From Bacillota bacterium (GTDB taxonomy: Bacteria > Bacillota > Clostridia > Lachnospirales > Lachnospiraceae), in the NCBI GenBank assembly GCA_023437885.1, contig JAEZFH010000038.1:1-14902 (forward strand): DNA of 14,902 nucleotides. The letters are read 5' to 3'. The position numbers were made by a program, and so were the translations under genes. Below are positions 1 to 5,705 of the stretch, one piece after another. How positions within the stretch are numbered: position 1 is the first letter of the stretch; each line of letters begins with the position of its first letter. The notes below the pieces were generated by a model. That model did no database searches. It was not told the DNA's origin and was given only the letters and a program-made list of their open reading frames with translations.

Positions 1-63
1 TAGTATCAATACAACAAATGCTATGACACCTATGCCTGTCCCCTTTTTCTTGTTCCTTCTCAT
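1..63 (-). CDS. divIC: DivIC/FtsB-type septum formation initiator, N-terminal 21 codons only
   Basis: The ATG at 63-61 opens a frame that runs off the left edge. Its first 21 residues are a strongly basic stretch (MRRNKKKG) followed by the start of a hydrophobic helix (IGVIAFVVLIL). This is the expected start of a small bitopic DivIC-family protein, which works with FtsL in the division septum. A GGGAG ribosome binding site lies about 9 nt upstream; an earlier ATG at 72-70 is followed directly by a stop, so 63 is the usable start. Position directly after yabP and yabQ matches the conserved Firmicutes order yabP-yabQ-divIC. The coiled coil that would confirm the family lies outside the window, so the call rests on position and the N-terminal pattern. 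Confidence 0.7.
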   Translation of the reverse strand, partial: MRRNKKKGTGIGVIAFVVLIL

Positions 64-83
64 ACATCACATCTCCCAAAGCC

Positions 84-103
84 AACCGGTATTCTTGCCG
101 GTT
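84..103. other. Hairpin at the yabQ stop / divIC leader junction
   Basis: A perfect 6-bp inverted repeat (AACCGG / CCGGTT) with an 8-nt loop overlaps the yabQ stop codon and lies just before the divIC ribosome binding site. A T-run follows it only on the plus strand, so for the minus-strand operon it is not a normal terminator. It may modulate yabQ-divIC translation or 3' processing, or act as a terminator for antisense transcripts. Confidence 0.4.
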
Positions 104-725
104 ATTTTTTCTGATTTTTGCTTCTTCGCTTCTTATCTTTCCTGTTCAGATGTCCTGGCTCTGCAATTCCCGGTTTATGTTCGGATTTCTTATGTTCGGA
201 TTTCTTATGTTCCGATTCCTTATGCTCCGATTCCTTGTGTTTTAATTTCTTATGTTCCAGTTTTTTATGCTTCGATTCCTTACGTTTCATTTTAACTGAT
301 ATCTTCCATTTTTTCAATCCTAATAATAGCCTATTCCTTCTCTTCTTCCCTGCCAAAAGCAGTATTTTTAAAAGCCGGACAACCTGGTTCAGGGCGGCTT
401 TAAAAGGCGACAGAAGGGTTTGAATCAGCTTCGATATCAGCTTAACCAGAAAATCACTGAGGGCAAAATGATAGAGTATGGAGCCCAGCATCATTCCTAG
501 TATGGAATACCCACGGATTATTCCATTGTTTTCACGATAAATCATAGAAAAAATGAATAAACTGGCTGCCACCCAGAAAATCATATCCTGGACCGCAATC
601 AGGAAGGCTCCATGCTTTATTACCCTACGCAGTATTCTTAGTATATCATAAATTAACAACAGTATTCCACCCCACAGGATGGAAGTCAGAAAGAATTGCA
701 GTTCAATTGTGATTGCTGGATTCAT
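102..725 (-). CDS. yabQ: Spore cortex biosynthesis membrane protein YabQ
   Basis: This 207-residue protein is the YabQ-family membrane protein needed for cortex formation around the forespore in Bacillus subtilis. Three hydrophobic segments are visible, at about residues 11-29, 40-63 and 73-89, followed by an amphipathic basic region and a very basic tail. The ATG at 725 has an AGGAGG site that overlaps the yabP stop codon, so yabP and yabQ are probably translationally coupled. Family membership rests on the N-terminal membrane pattern and on the position between yabP and divIC. The unusual part is residues 149-183: seven copies of a pentapeptide of the form K-[EK]-[SL]-[EK]-H, encoded by a 15-bp tandem repeat. 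This lies after the conserved membrane portion and is probably lineage specific. Confidence 0.9.
   Translation of the reverse strand: MNPAITIELQFFLTSILWGGILLLIYDILRILRRVIKHGAFLIAVQDMIFWVAASLFIFSMIYRENNGIIRGYSILGMMLGSILYHFALSDFLVKLISKLIQTLLSPFKAALNQVVRLLKILLLAGKKRRNRLLLGLKKWKISVKMKRKESKHKKLEHKKLKHKESEHKESEHKKSEHKKSEHKPGIAEPGHLNRKDKKRRSKNQKK
176..280 (-). repeat. 15-bp tandem repeat (7 units) inside yabQ
   Basis: Seven adjacent 15-bp units run from 176 to 280. On the plus strand each begins TATGT or a close variant. The first two units are identical and the others differ at a few positions. Because 15 is divisible by 3, unit gain or loss keeps the reading frame. The array encodes the Lys/Glu/His-rich pentapeptides in the YabQ tail. 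A degenerate eighth unit may lie at 281-295. Confidence 0.9.
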
Positions 726-734
726 ACCGGCCTC

Positions 735-1025
735 CTACTTAAAAAGCCTTCCGAACAAGGACTCAGAGGATTTTCCCCCGCCTGCGGAATCAGAATAGGT
801 CAGACTGTCAATACGCCCGTCAATATCAACCTCTCCCTTTTCCAGCGTTAGCCGGTTCACATGCAGTTCACTTCCCCGTATCATCAATATCCCCTGTTCC
901 GTCTGCAGCAGCACCTCTCCTGCATCAAAGGACAGCACATCGTTTACTCCGGTAATCGTGGCACTCTTTCGTGCTATGATGTTCAATTTGTGCCCCTTAA
1001 GAATTTGTTGTTGTTTGTCTTCCAT
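735..1025 (-). CDS. yabP: Sporulation protein YabP
   Basis: This 96-residue protein belongs to the YabP/YqfC family of small, mostly beta-strand sporulation proteins; in B. subtilis yabP is expressed in the mother cell. Visible family features are an early GHKL stretch, the ITGV turn, and repeated short strands ending in a Gly/Ser-rich linker and a basic-aromatic C-terminus (FGRLFK). I chose the ATG at 1025 because AGGAGG lies 8 nt upstream; the longer frame from 1061 would place that ribosome binding site inside the gene. The stop overlaps the yabQ ribosome binding site. Unusually, about 236 bp separate it from the upstream rqcP gene, and a structured repeat occupies much of this space. Confidence 0.9.
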   Translation of the reverse strand: MEDKQQQILKGHKLNIIARKSATITGVNDVLSFDAGEVLLQTEQGILMIRGSELHVNRLTLEKGEVDIDGRIDSLTYSDSAGGGKSSESLFGRLFK

Positions 1026-1055
1026 AGAAAAAGCCTCCTCATATAATAACTTCTT

Positions 1056-1074
1056 AGGCATTTGCTAAATGCCT
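1056..1074. other. Perfect 8-bp hairpin in the yabP leader
   Basis: AGGCATTT and AAATGCCT form a perfect inverted repeat with a 3-nt loop, about 30 nt before the yabP start and just upstream of its ribosome binding site. No T-run follows on the minus strand, so it is not an intrinsic terminator. It could be an operator or an mRNA 5' stabilising stem. Confidence 0.5.
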
Positions 1075-1113
1075 GAATATCTGCCTAAAAATAGACCAAG
1101 ATATATCTTCTTA

Positions 1114-1142
1114 AGTATATGAGAAGACTTCCTAATTCATGA
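1114..1142 (-). promoter_or_regulatory. Candidate sigma-E (mother-cell) promoter for yabP-yabQ
   Basis: On the minus strand CATATACT (1121-1114) matches seven of eight positions of the sigma-E -10 consensus CATACA[AC]T. TCATGAA (1142-1136) lies 14 bp upstream and matches the -35 consensus only in its first half. The B. subtilis homologues are sigma-E dependent, which fits. The weak -35 keeps this a candidate only. Confidence 0.3.
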
Positions 1143-1169
1143 CGGTACCACAAACTTGTCTCCAGAATG

Positions 1170-1258
1170 ATATAATGAAAGCGGAACGAGCATGATCAAG
1201 CTTGCTCGCAAGCATGCGATCGGAGCTGGAGATCATGAACGAAGTCCATGATCTAATA
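1170..1258 (+). repeat. Dispersed structured repeat, copy 1
   Basis: This intergenic segment shares three exact blocks with 10419-10512 on the opposite strand: 17 nt (1190-1206), 13 nt (1214-1226) and 9 nt (1231-1239), in the same order and with similar spacing, after a shared TATAATGAA at 1171-1179. It can fold into a stem of GAGCA (1188-1192) with TGCTC (1203-1207) and a second stem GATCATG (1231-1237) with CATGATC (1247-1253). It fills the space immediately after the rqcP stop and points against the direction of the surrounding operon. Whether it is a small RNA gene, a miniature mobile element or a protein-binding site cannot be decided from two copies. Confidence 0.8.
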
Positions 1259-1261
1259 TCG

Positions 1262-1501
1262 TCACAGATACCGGTAAAGCTCCTTAGCATCGTCCTTTTT
1301 TGTTGTTTCCTGCACATCCAGTACTTCTACCTTAACTGCTTTCGCACCAAAGCCGATTTCGATCACATCGCCTGTTTTTACTGTTGCCGAAGCCTTGGCG
1401 GGTTTTCCGTTGATCATAACCCTTCCTGCGTCGCAGGCTTCATTGGCTACCGTACGGCGTTTGATCAGTCTGGATACCTTTAAAAATTTATCAAGTCTCA
1501 T
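1262..1501 (-). CDS. rqcP: S4-domain ribosome quality-control factor RqcP (YabO)
   Basis: This 79-residue protein is almost entirely one S4 RNA-binding domain. It opens with MRLDKFLKVSRLIKRRT, which I recognise as the start of B. subtilis RqcP/YabO. The family binds the 50S subunit near the P-site tRNA and works with RqcH when alanine tails are added to nascent chains on stalled ribosomes. Other S4 features are the GRVxINGKPAK turn and a basic surface. The start at 1501 is supported by GGAGG 6 nt upstream; the open frame extends to 1669 but that part crosses a likely terminator region and lacks family similarity. In B. subtilis the gene sits between yabN (mazG) and yabP; here hup lies between mazG and rqcP. 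Confidence 0.93.
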   Translation of the reverse strand: MRLDKFLKVSRLIKRRTVANEACDAGRVMINGKPAKASATVKTGDVIEIGFGAKAVKVEVLDVQETTKKDDAKELYRYL

Positions 1502-1613
1502 ATAAAACCTCCATGCTGACAAAATACTGCGAATTATGGATGCAAAAGCCTTGCTTTCCCATGACATACACAATATTTGCCAAGTAAATTTGTTTACGGT
1601 AGAAAAGAGCAAC

Positions 1614-1648
1614 AAAAAAGCAACTGACCCTCTCATCCTGTCAATTGC
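1614..1648 (-). terminator. Second intrinsic terminator (or rqcP leader attenuator)
   Basis: On the minus strand a 9-bp stem (1648-1640 with 1628-1620, one T-G pair) with an 11-nt loop is followed by six T residues (1619-1614). It lies about 30 nt downstream of the hup terminator, and about 115 nt before the rqcP start. It could be a back-up terminator for hup or an attenuator in the rqcP leader. Confidence 0.65.
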
Positions 1649-1676
1649 CGGCCCTAGCTTCCGTATCAAATCCTTT

Positions 1677-1730
1677 AAAAAAGCTGTTTTAAAAACCCTA
1701 CACCCCAGAGAGATCGGAATTTAAAACAGC
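1677..1730 (-). terminator. Intrinsic terminator of hup
   Basis: An 11-bp perfect stem (1730-1720 with 1693-1683) is followed on the minus strand by six T residues (1682-1677). It begins about 19 nt after the hup stop codon. Confidence 0.85.
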
Positions 1731-1748
1731 CTTTTCGTTTTCAATCTA

Positions 1749-2024
1749 CTATGCGTTGATAACGTCCTTTAAAGCCTTGCCAGCCTTAAATTTCGGCGCC
1801 TTAGAAGCAGCAATCTCAATGGTTTCCTTTGTTAAAGGATTTCTACCTGTTCTAGCGGGTCTTTCAGATACCTCAAAAGTACCAAAACCAACCAACTGAA
1901 CCTTTTCACCCTTGGTTAATTCCTCTGTAACTACATCGATAAAAGCCTTTAAAGCTTTCTCTGAATCCTTTTTGGAAAATTCTGTTTTTTCTGCAATCGC
2001 AGCAACTAATTCTGCTTTGTTCAT
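1749..2024 (-). CDS. hup: HU-family histone-like DNA-binding protein
   Basis: This 91-residue protein has the typical HU length and layout: an N-terminal helical dimerisation region, the GFGTFEV strand turn (about residues 46-52), the DNA-intercalating beta arm with GRNPLT around residues 60-65, and a C-terminal helix. HU bends and wraps DNA and compacts the nucleoid as a dimer. The start has a strong GAGGAGG site. It lies 51 bp after mazG and is followed by a strong terminator, so mazG-hup is probably one transcription unit. Abundant HU would also need its own promoter, which I could not place confidently. Confidence 0.97.
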   Translation of the reverse strand: MNKAELVAAIAEKTEFSKKDSEKALKAFIDVVTEELTKGEKVQLVGFGTFEVSERPARTGRNPLTKETIEIAASKAPKFKAGKALKDVINA

Positions 2025-2075
2025 GGATTTGCTCCTCCTCTAAAGTGATAATTACATTTTTATTAAATCTTACGA

Positions 2076-2846
2076 TTATTTTATTTCCCTCCACAAGTCG
2101 TCCTGTTCTGTGGGCGAGAGTTCACATAGATTCTGTCCCCGGTTCTCTGCCCTGGCGAAGACATCTACAAATCTATTTATAAACTTATTAGTGGCATTTG
2201 TCAAGGAATTTTCTGCATTTAATTGTAAAAACCGAGATAAATTAATGACTGCGAACAGGACATCGCCAATTTCCTCTTGAATATTGCTTTTATCCCCAAT
2301 TTCTACGGATTCCTGGAGTTGTTTCAGCTCTTCCTGCACCCTCTGCAGTGCCTGCTGCCGGCTCCCGAGTTCCATTCCTGCCTTGGCTGCTTTTTTCTGT
2401 ATTTTCTCCGCCCGGAGCATCGCCGGGAAAGCCTTGGGGACCGCCAGCAGCTCCTCGATGATATTATCCGATCCCTTTTCCTGCTTCTTAATCTCTTCCC
2501 AGGTCTTGACCACTCCCTCAGAATTATCAATCACGGCATCTCCGAAGACATGGGGATGCCTGCGAATCATCTTCCTCGCTTCTTCCGTTATCACCTGTTC
2601 TATGGTAAATTCCTGCTTCTCCTCTGCAATTGCGCTGTGAAGTGCAACCTGCAGCAAAATATCTCCCAATTCCTCACACAGATTGTCCCGGTCCTGGTTG
2701 TTGATTGCTTCTATTGTTTCGTAGCACTCCTCCAGCAGACAGCCTTTTAGACTCTCATGAGTTTGCTCCCTGTCCCAGGGACATCCCTCCTTACTTCTAA
2801 GTTTTCTAATGATGTCCATAAACTGCTCGAAGCTGTAATCCGACAT
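2076..2846 (-). CDS. mazG: Nucleoside triphosphate pyrophosphohydrolase MazG
   Basis: At 256 residues this is a standard two-repeat MazG, which hydrolyses NTPs and dNTPs to monophosphate and pyrophosphate and cleans damaged nucleotides from the pool. The N-terminal repeat has the metal-binding E39-E40-x-x-E43 and E59-L-G-D62; the C-terminal repeat has E172-E173 followed by E192-I-G-D195. In the first motif of the second repeat the third acidic position is Gln (Q176). GCPWD and RRHPHVFGD are also typical of the family. Unlike B. subtilis YabN it has no N-terminal methyltransferase domain. The ATG at 2846 has AAAGGAG 7-8 nt upstream. The gene starts a mazG-hup unit behind an unusual repeat array. 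Confidence 0.96.
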   Translation of the reverse strand: MSDYSFEQFMDIIRKLRSKEGCPWDREQTHESLKGCLLEECYETIEAINNQDRDNLCEELGDILLQVALHSAIAEEKQEFTIEQVITEEARKMIRRHPHVFGDAVIDNSEGVVKTWEEIKKQEKGSDNIIEELLAVPKAFPAMLRAEKIQKKAAKAGMELGSRQQALQRVQEELKQLQESVEIGDKSNIQEEIGDVLFAVINLSRFLQLNAENSLTNATNKFINRFVDVFARAENRGQNLCELSPTEQDDLWREIK

Positions 2847-2888
2847 ATTGCCACTCCTTTATCTCATGTATTCTACCCGGTCAAGGAT

Positions 2889-2990
2889 TGATCAAGATTT
2901 CTTGGATATTCCTAAGGAATGATCAAGATTTCTTGGATATTTCTAAGGAATGATCGAGATTTCTTGGATATTCCTAAGGAATGATCAAGG
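2889..2990. repeat. Three 31-bp tandem repeats plus a partial fourth, upstream of mazG
   Basis: Units at 2889-2919, 2920-2950 and 2951-2981 are joined head to tail without spacers, and 2982-2990 begins a fourth. Units 2 and 3 each differ from unit 1 at one base by eye. Each unit starts with TGATC(A/G)AG and also contains CAAG-4-CTTG and, in units 1 and 3, TTCC-3-GGAA dyads. A 31-bp period is close to three turns of B-DNA, so the sites would lie on one face of the helix. The array ends 43 bp from the mazG start codon. Confidence 0.92.
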
Positions 2991-3010
2991 TATATCTCAA
3001 ATACTCCTTT

Positions 3011-3048
3011 ATTACGGGTATCATGTATAACGACATTATACCCGTAAT
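3011..3048. other. Long intergenic hairpin
   Basis: An 11-bp perfect outer stem (3011-3021 with 3038-3048), one mismatch, then a 4-bp inner stem (3023-3026 with 3033-3036) and a 6-nt loop. No T-run follows on either strand, so it is not a standard terminator. Together with the terminator at 3093-3125 and the 31-bp repeats it accounts for most of the 329-bp gap between spoVT and mazG. Confidence 0.7.
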
Positions 3049-3092
3049 CTCCTTAAAAATACAATAAGAAGCACCGGATCTACGTATTTTTA

Positions 3093-3125
3093 ATAAAAGA
3101 TATGGGGAAGCGCCGCTTCCCCATA
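3093..3125 (-). terminator. Intrinsic terminator of spoVT
   Basis: Positions 3101-3125 form an 11-bp perfect GC-rich stem with a 3-nt loop. On the minus strand it is followed by TCTTTTATT. It lies about 50 nt after the spoVT stop; the other side is also T-rich, so it may act in both directions. Confidence 0.85.
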
Positions 3126-3175
3126 CCTTTTATGCTTATATGCTTCATCTTTTATTCTTTATTATTCCGACAAAA

Positions 3176-3724
3176 CTATTGCTCCATCTGCCGTCCCATG
3201 AAATTTGCTGCAGTAGCAGCCAGCTTAATCTCTAGATCACCGAATTTCGTCTTGGCATCCTTGGTAAGAAAGATTACAGAGCCGATTGCATCGCCTTCGC
3301 TGATAATCGGAATAATTGCCTGATAGACGAACTCAGAATCATCGTCATTCATAATACGGATATAGTTTTTATCGTCCTTCGCTGCTACAATCGTTTCTCT
3401 TTCATTAATTACTTCTTCTAATTCATGACTGATACTCTTGGTAAGCAAATCCTTCTTTGTGGGTCCTGCCACCGCGATAAACTGATCTTTATCGGTAATG
3501 GCAACAATGTGTCCTGTCGTCTGCGCCAGGGAATCAGCGTACTGTTTTGCAAATTGTCCAAGCTCGCCGATGGGAGAATATTTCTTGAGGATAATCTCTC
3601 CCTCCCGGTCTGTAAAGATTTCCAGAGGATCGCCTTCACGAATTCTTAAGGTCCGGCGGATTTCTTTCGGAACCACGACACGTCCAAGGTCATCTATTCT
3701 TCTTACAATACCCGTTGCTTTCAT
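3176..3724 (-). CDS. spoVT: Stage V sporulation protein T, late forespore regulator
   Basis: The 182-residue protein matches SpoVT in length and domains. Residues 1-50 form an AbrB-type swapped-hairpin DNA-binding domain (ATGIVRRIDDLGRVVVPKEI, then RTLRIREGDPLEIF) and residues about 56-178 form a GAF-like sensor domain ending KLAATAANFMGRQMEQ. In B. subtilis SpoVT is made under sigma-G and tunes forespore gene expression, including germination and spore-coat properties. The start has GGAGGA 7-8 nt upstream. It lies 170 bp downstream of two Csp-like genes with no convincing terminator between, so some readthrough from them is possible. Confidence 0.97.
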   Translation of the reverse strand: MKATGIVRRIDDLGRVVVPKEIRRTLRIREGDPLEIFTDREGEIILKKYSPIGELGQFAKQYADSLAQTTGHIVAITDKDQFIAVAGPTKKDLLTKSISHELEEVINERETIVAAKDDKNYIRIMNDDDSEFVYQAIIPIISEGDAIGSVIFLTKDAKTKFGDLEIKLAATAANFMGRQMEQ

Positions 3725-3894
3725 ATATGATCTTCCTCCATCTTACATGATTTTATTTTACAGAAACCATAACCAATATTAGCTGTTACATTTTCTATCT
3801 AATACTATTGTTTGTAAAATGGGAAAGTTTATACATTTATTTTAGATAATAATTTTCTTCTCTTTTTTCTAAAAAGCAAATCGATATTACATGC

Positions 3895-5595
3895 CTAAGG
3901 ACTGACCCGAAGCACATTGTAGGTATTAAAAAGATCAATGATGCCATAGCCCCAATCCCGGTTCGGATAGGACATATTGCTTCTTCGCTTGGCACCGCGG
4001 ATTAAAAAATTTTTAAGGATAACCGTATCCATACTGGGAAGATTCCCCCGCACCACTCCCCATTCCAGTGCCAGTGCCGCAATCCCTGCCGTATGAGCCG
4101 ATGCCACTCCGGTTCCGGTATAATTCATATAGCCTCCGGCCAGATCCGGCCCCATATAGTTCACCCCGGGAGCTGCCAGCTCCGGCTTGATTACATTGGA
4201 TCTGGTATAACCTCTGCTGGCGTTTACGTAGAGCGTTCCGGTAATCGGATTATATGCCGTAACCGTAATCGGCATGACCGATGAAGCCGGATCAATAATT
4301 GTGGTATAGATATCCGGCTGGATAAAGTACGTCTCCGTAGAAATCATATCTCCCATCGGCAGCCAGATATGAAAGTTGTTCGCCAGATCCCCCTGCGCAT
4401 ATACGGTAAACCGCCAGATTCCCGGCGCCGCATCGCGAAACCGGATCAGGATGAATTGGTCACCGGTCCGGGTCTCCACTGTCTGATACTCCACAAAGAT
4501 AACCGTTTCCTCAAATATAAAGGAAATTTCCCTGCTCACCCTAAGGCTGGCCGGGATCCTCGGAATATATTCACCGGCGGGCGATAAAATATCAATACTA
4601 TAAATTCCCGGAGCATCACCCCACAGCTCCATGGAAAATGCCCGGTCCGCCTCTCCGATGTTTAATTCAACCGTGGTAGTATGGCTGAGAGGGTCAATGG
4701 TACCCCTAAAATGCCTTCCCCGGTTCCCCTCATTCCCAATCGCAGTTACAATGGACGTGTGCGGAAAATCTGCAAGAACAGATAAAAGCGAGCCTAAAGA
4801 GGAGTATCCGTCATGAGGTCCCTGAGAAGTGCCAATACCGATACAAATCGAAATCGGGCGGTTCAGCTCTCTCGCAATCTGGACACAGTATTGAACCCCC
4901 CACATGATTGAATTCTCCTGATAACATACCACTCCCTCCGGAATAGCATAAAAATCACGCAGATATCCCTTGGCCGGTAACAGCTTGACAACCACAAGCT
5001 CGGCACTCGGAGCTACTCCGGCAAATCCTGCTCCGCGGTTATCCGTCCCTGCGGCTACTCCTGCAAGCATGGTTCCATGACCGTTTTCATCCGTACTCGG
5101 TACGATAGTCAAAGGATTTTCTGATGTCAGGGCCTGATTGATCTGATCCATGCGGTACTCTGTTCCGAACTCCGTATTAAAGGGCGAGTTCCCGCTCTGT
5201 ATTGTCTGATCCCAGATTGCCGCAATCTTTGTGGTGCCGTCTTCTTTTTTAAACACCGGAAGCTCATATTTAATACCGGTATCCACAATTCCGATTAATA
5301 CTCCCTCTCCTCGAAGATCGAAGCCGGGATAATTCCGCAATTCCGTTACAGTGGATGCCTCCAGCGCAATCTCGCTGGCTAATCCGCACAAATAGGGCGT
5401 AACTGAAAAACCATATGCTCCGACTCCCCGTCCTTCCAATTGGGTTACCGGAATATACAGAATTGCATAAACCTCATTCATAATCTGAACCACCGCATTG
5501 GGGATCTGCTGCAAAGCACGCGGATTATTAAAATAATTAACAATCAGATCCGCATAATCCTCACTAACAATCCTCGCCCTCTCCTCCTCTGTCAT
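3895..5595 (-). CDS. Csp-like subtilase pseudoprotease (catalytic Ser replaced by Gly)
   Basis: This 566-residue S8-family protein (counted from the ATG at 5595) has the Csp layout: an N-terminal prodomain-like region (about 1-85), the subtilase core, and a long beta-rich insert (about 295-440) resembling the Csp jelly roll between the oxyanion Asn and the serine motif. It has D105 in IVDTG, H173 in NGHGT and N288 in IGNEG. The nucleophile position is Gly (G496; YTGTGVASAHTAG, codon GGA at 4110-4108) instead of Ser, so proteolysis is not expected. There is no signal peptide. In C. difficile the pseudoproteases CspA and CspC act in spore germination. The ATG has GAGG 6-7 nt upstream; an in-frame GTG at 5607 is an alternative start. 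It follows an active paralogue by 78 bp. Germination function is inferred from family and neighbours. Confidence 0.9.
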   Translation of the reverse strand: MTEEERARIVSEDYADLIVNYFNNPRALQQIPNAVVQIMNEVYAILYIPVTQLEGRGVGAYGFSVTPYLCGLASEIALEASTVTELRNYPGFDLRGEGVLIGIVDTGIKYELPVFKKEDGTTKIAAIWDQTIQSGNSPFNTEFGTEYRMDQINQALTSENPLTIVPSTDENGHGTMLAGVAAGTDNRGAGFAGVAPSAELVVVKLLPAKGYLRDFYAIPEGVVCYQENSIMWGVQYCVQIARELNRPISICIGIGTSQGPHDGYSSLGSLLSVLADFPHTSIVTAIGNEGNRGRHFRGTIDPLSHTTTVELNIGEADRAFSMELWGDAPGIYSIDILSPAGEYIPRIPASLRVSREISFIFEETVIFVEYQTVETRTGDQFILIRFRDAAPGIWRFTVYAQGDLANNFHIWLPMGDMISTETYFIQPDIYTTIIDPASSVMPITVTAYNPITGTLYVNASRGYTRSNVIKPELAAPGVNYMGPDLAGGYMNYTGTGVASAHTAGIAALALEWGVVRGNLPSMDTVILKNFLIRGAKRRSNMSYPNRDWGYGIIDLFNTYNVLRVSP

Positions 5596-5672
5596 ATAGC
5601 ACCTCACAGCTTCTTCTTAATCATTTTAATCACCTTCAGCGTTTTATAAGCGCTCCTGGCATGCCACATAGC

Positions 5673-5705
5673 ATTATACCACAATGCCCGTGCGCAGGCT
5701 GTCAA
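5673..5705 (-). promoter_or_regulatory. Extended -10 promoter overlapping the stop of the first subtilase
   Basis: On the minus strand a perfect TATAAT (5678-5673) preceded by TGG forms an extended -10 box that overlaps the TAA stop of the upstream subtilase. TTGACA (5705-5700) is perfect but 21 bp away, longer than the usual 17. The site could give the pseudoprotease gene its own transcript. Confidence 0.45.

Noticed and set aside
23..423. Two plus-strand ORFs opposite the end of yabQ
   Set aside because: They are low-complexity antisense readings of the yabQ tandem repeat, with no ribosome binding site.
1132..1483. Overlapping short ORFs on both strands across the rqcP-yabP gap
   Set aside because: They read through the structured repeat or oppose rqcP and resemble no protein family.
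1502..1669. Upstream extension of the rqcP frame
   Set aside because: RqcP homologues begin at the MRLDKFLKVSR start, which has GGAGG; the extension crosses a terminator hairpin.
2889..2990. CRISPR array
   Set aside because: The 31-bp units abut directly with no unique spacers and no cas genes are nearby.
3790..3830. Sigma-G promoter for spoVT
   Set aside because: CATTTTA fits the -10 consensus, but no GHATR element lies 17-18 bp upstream.
4108..4110. Sequencing error as cause of the Ser-to-Gly change
   Set aside because: The frame is open on both sides and GGA is at least two changes from any Ser codon of the AGY or TCN sets.
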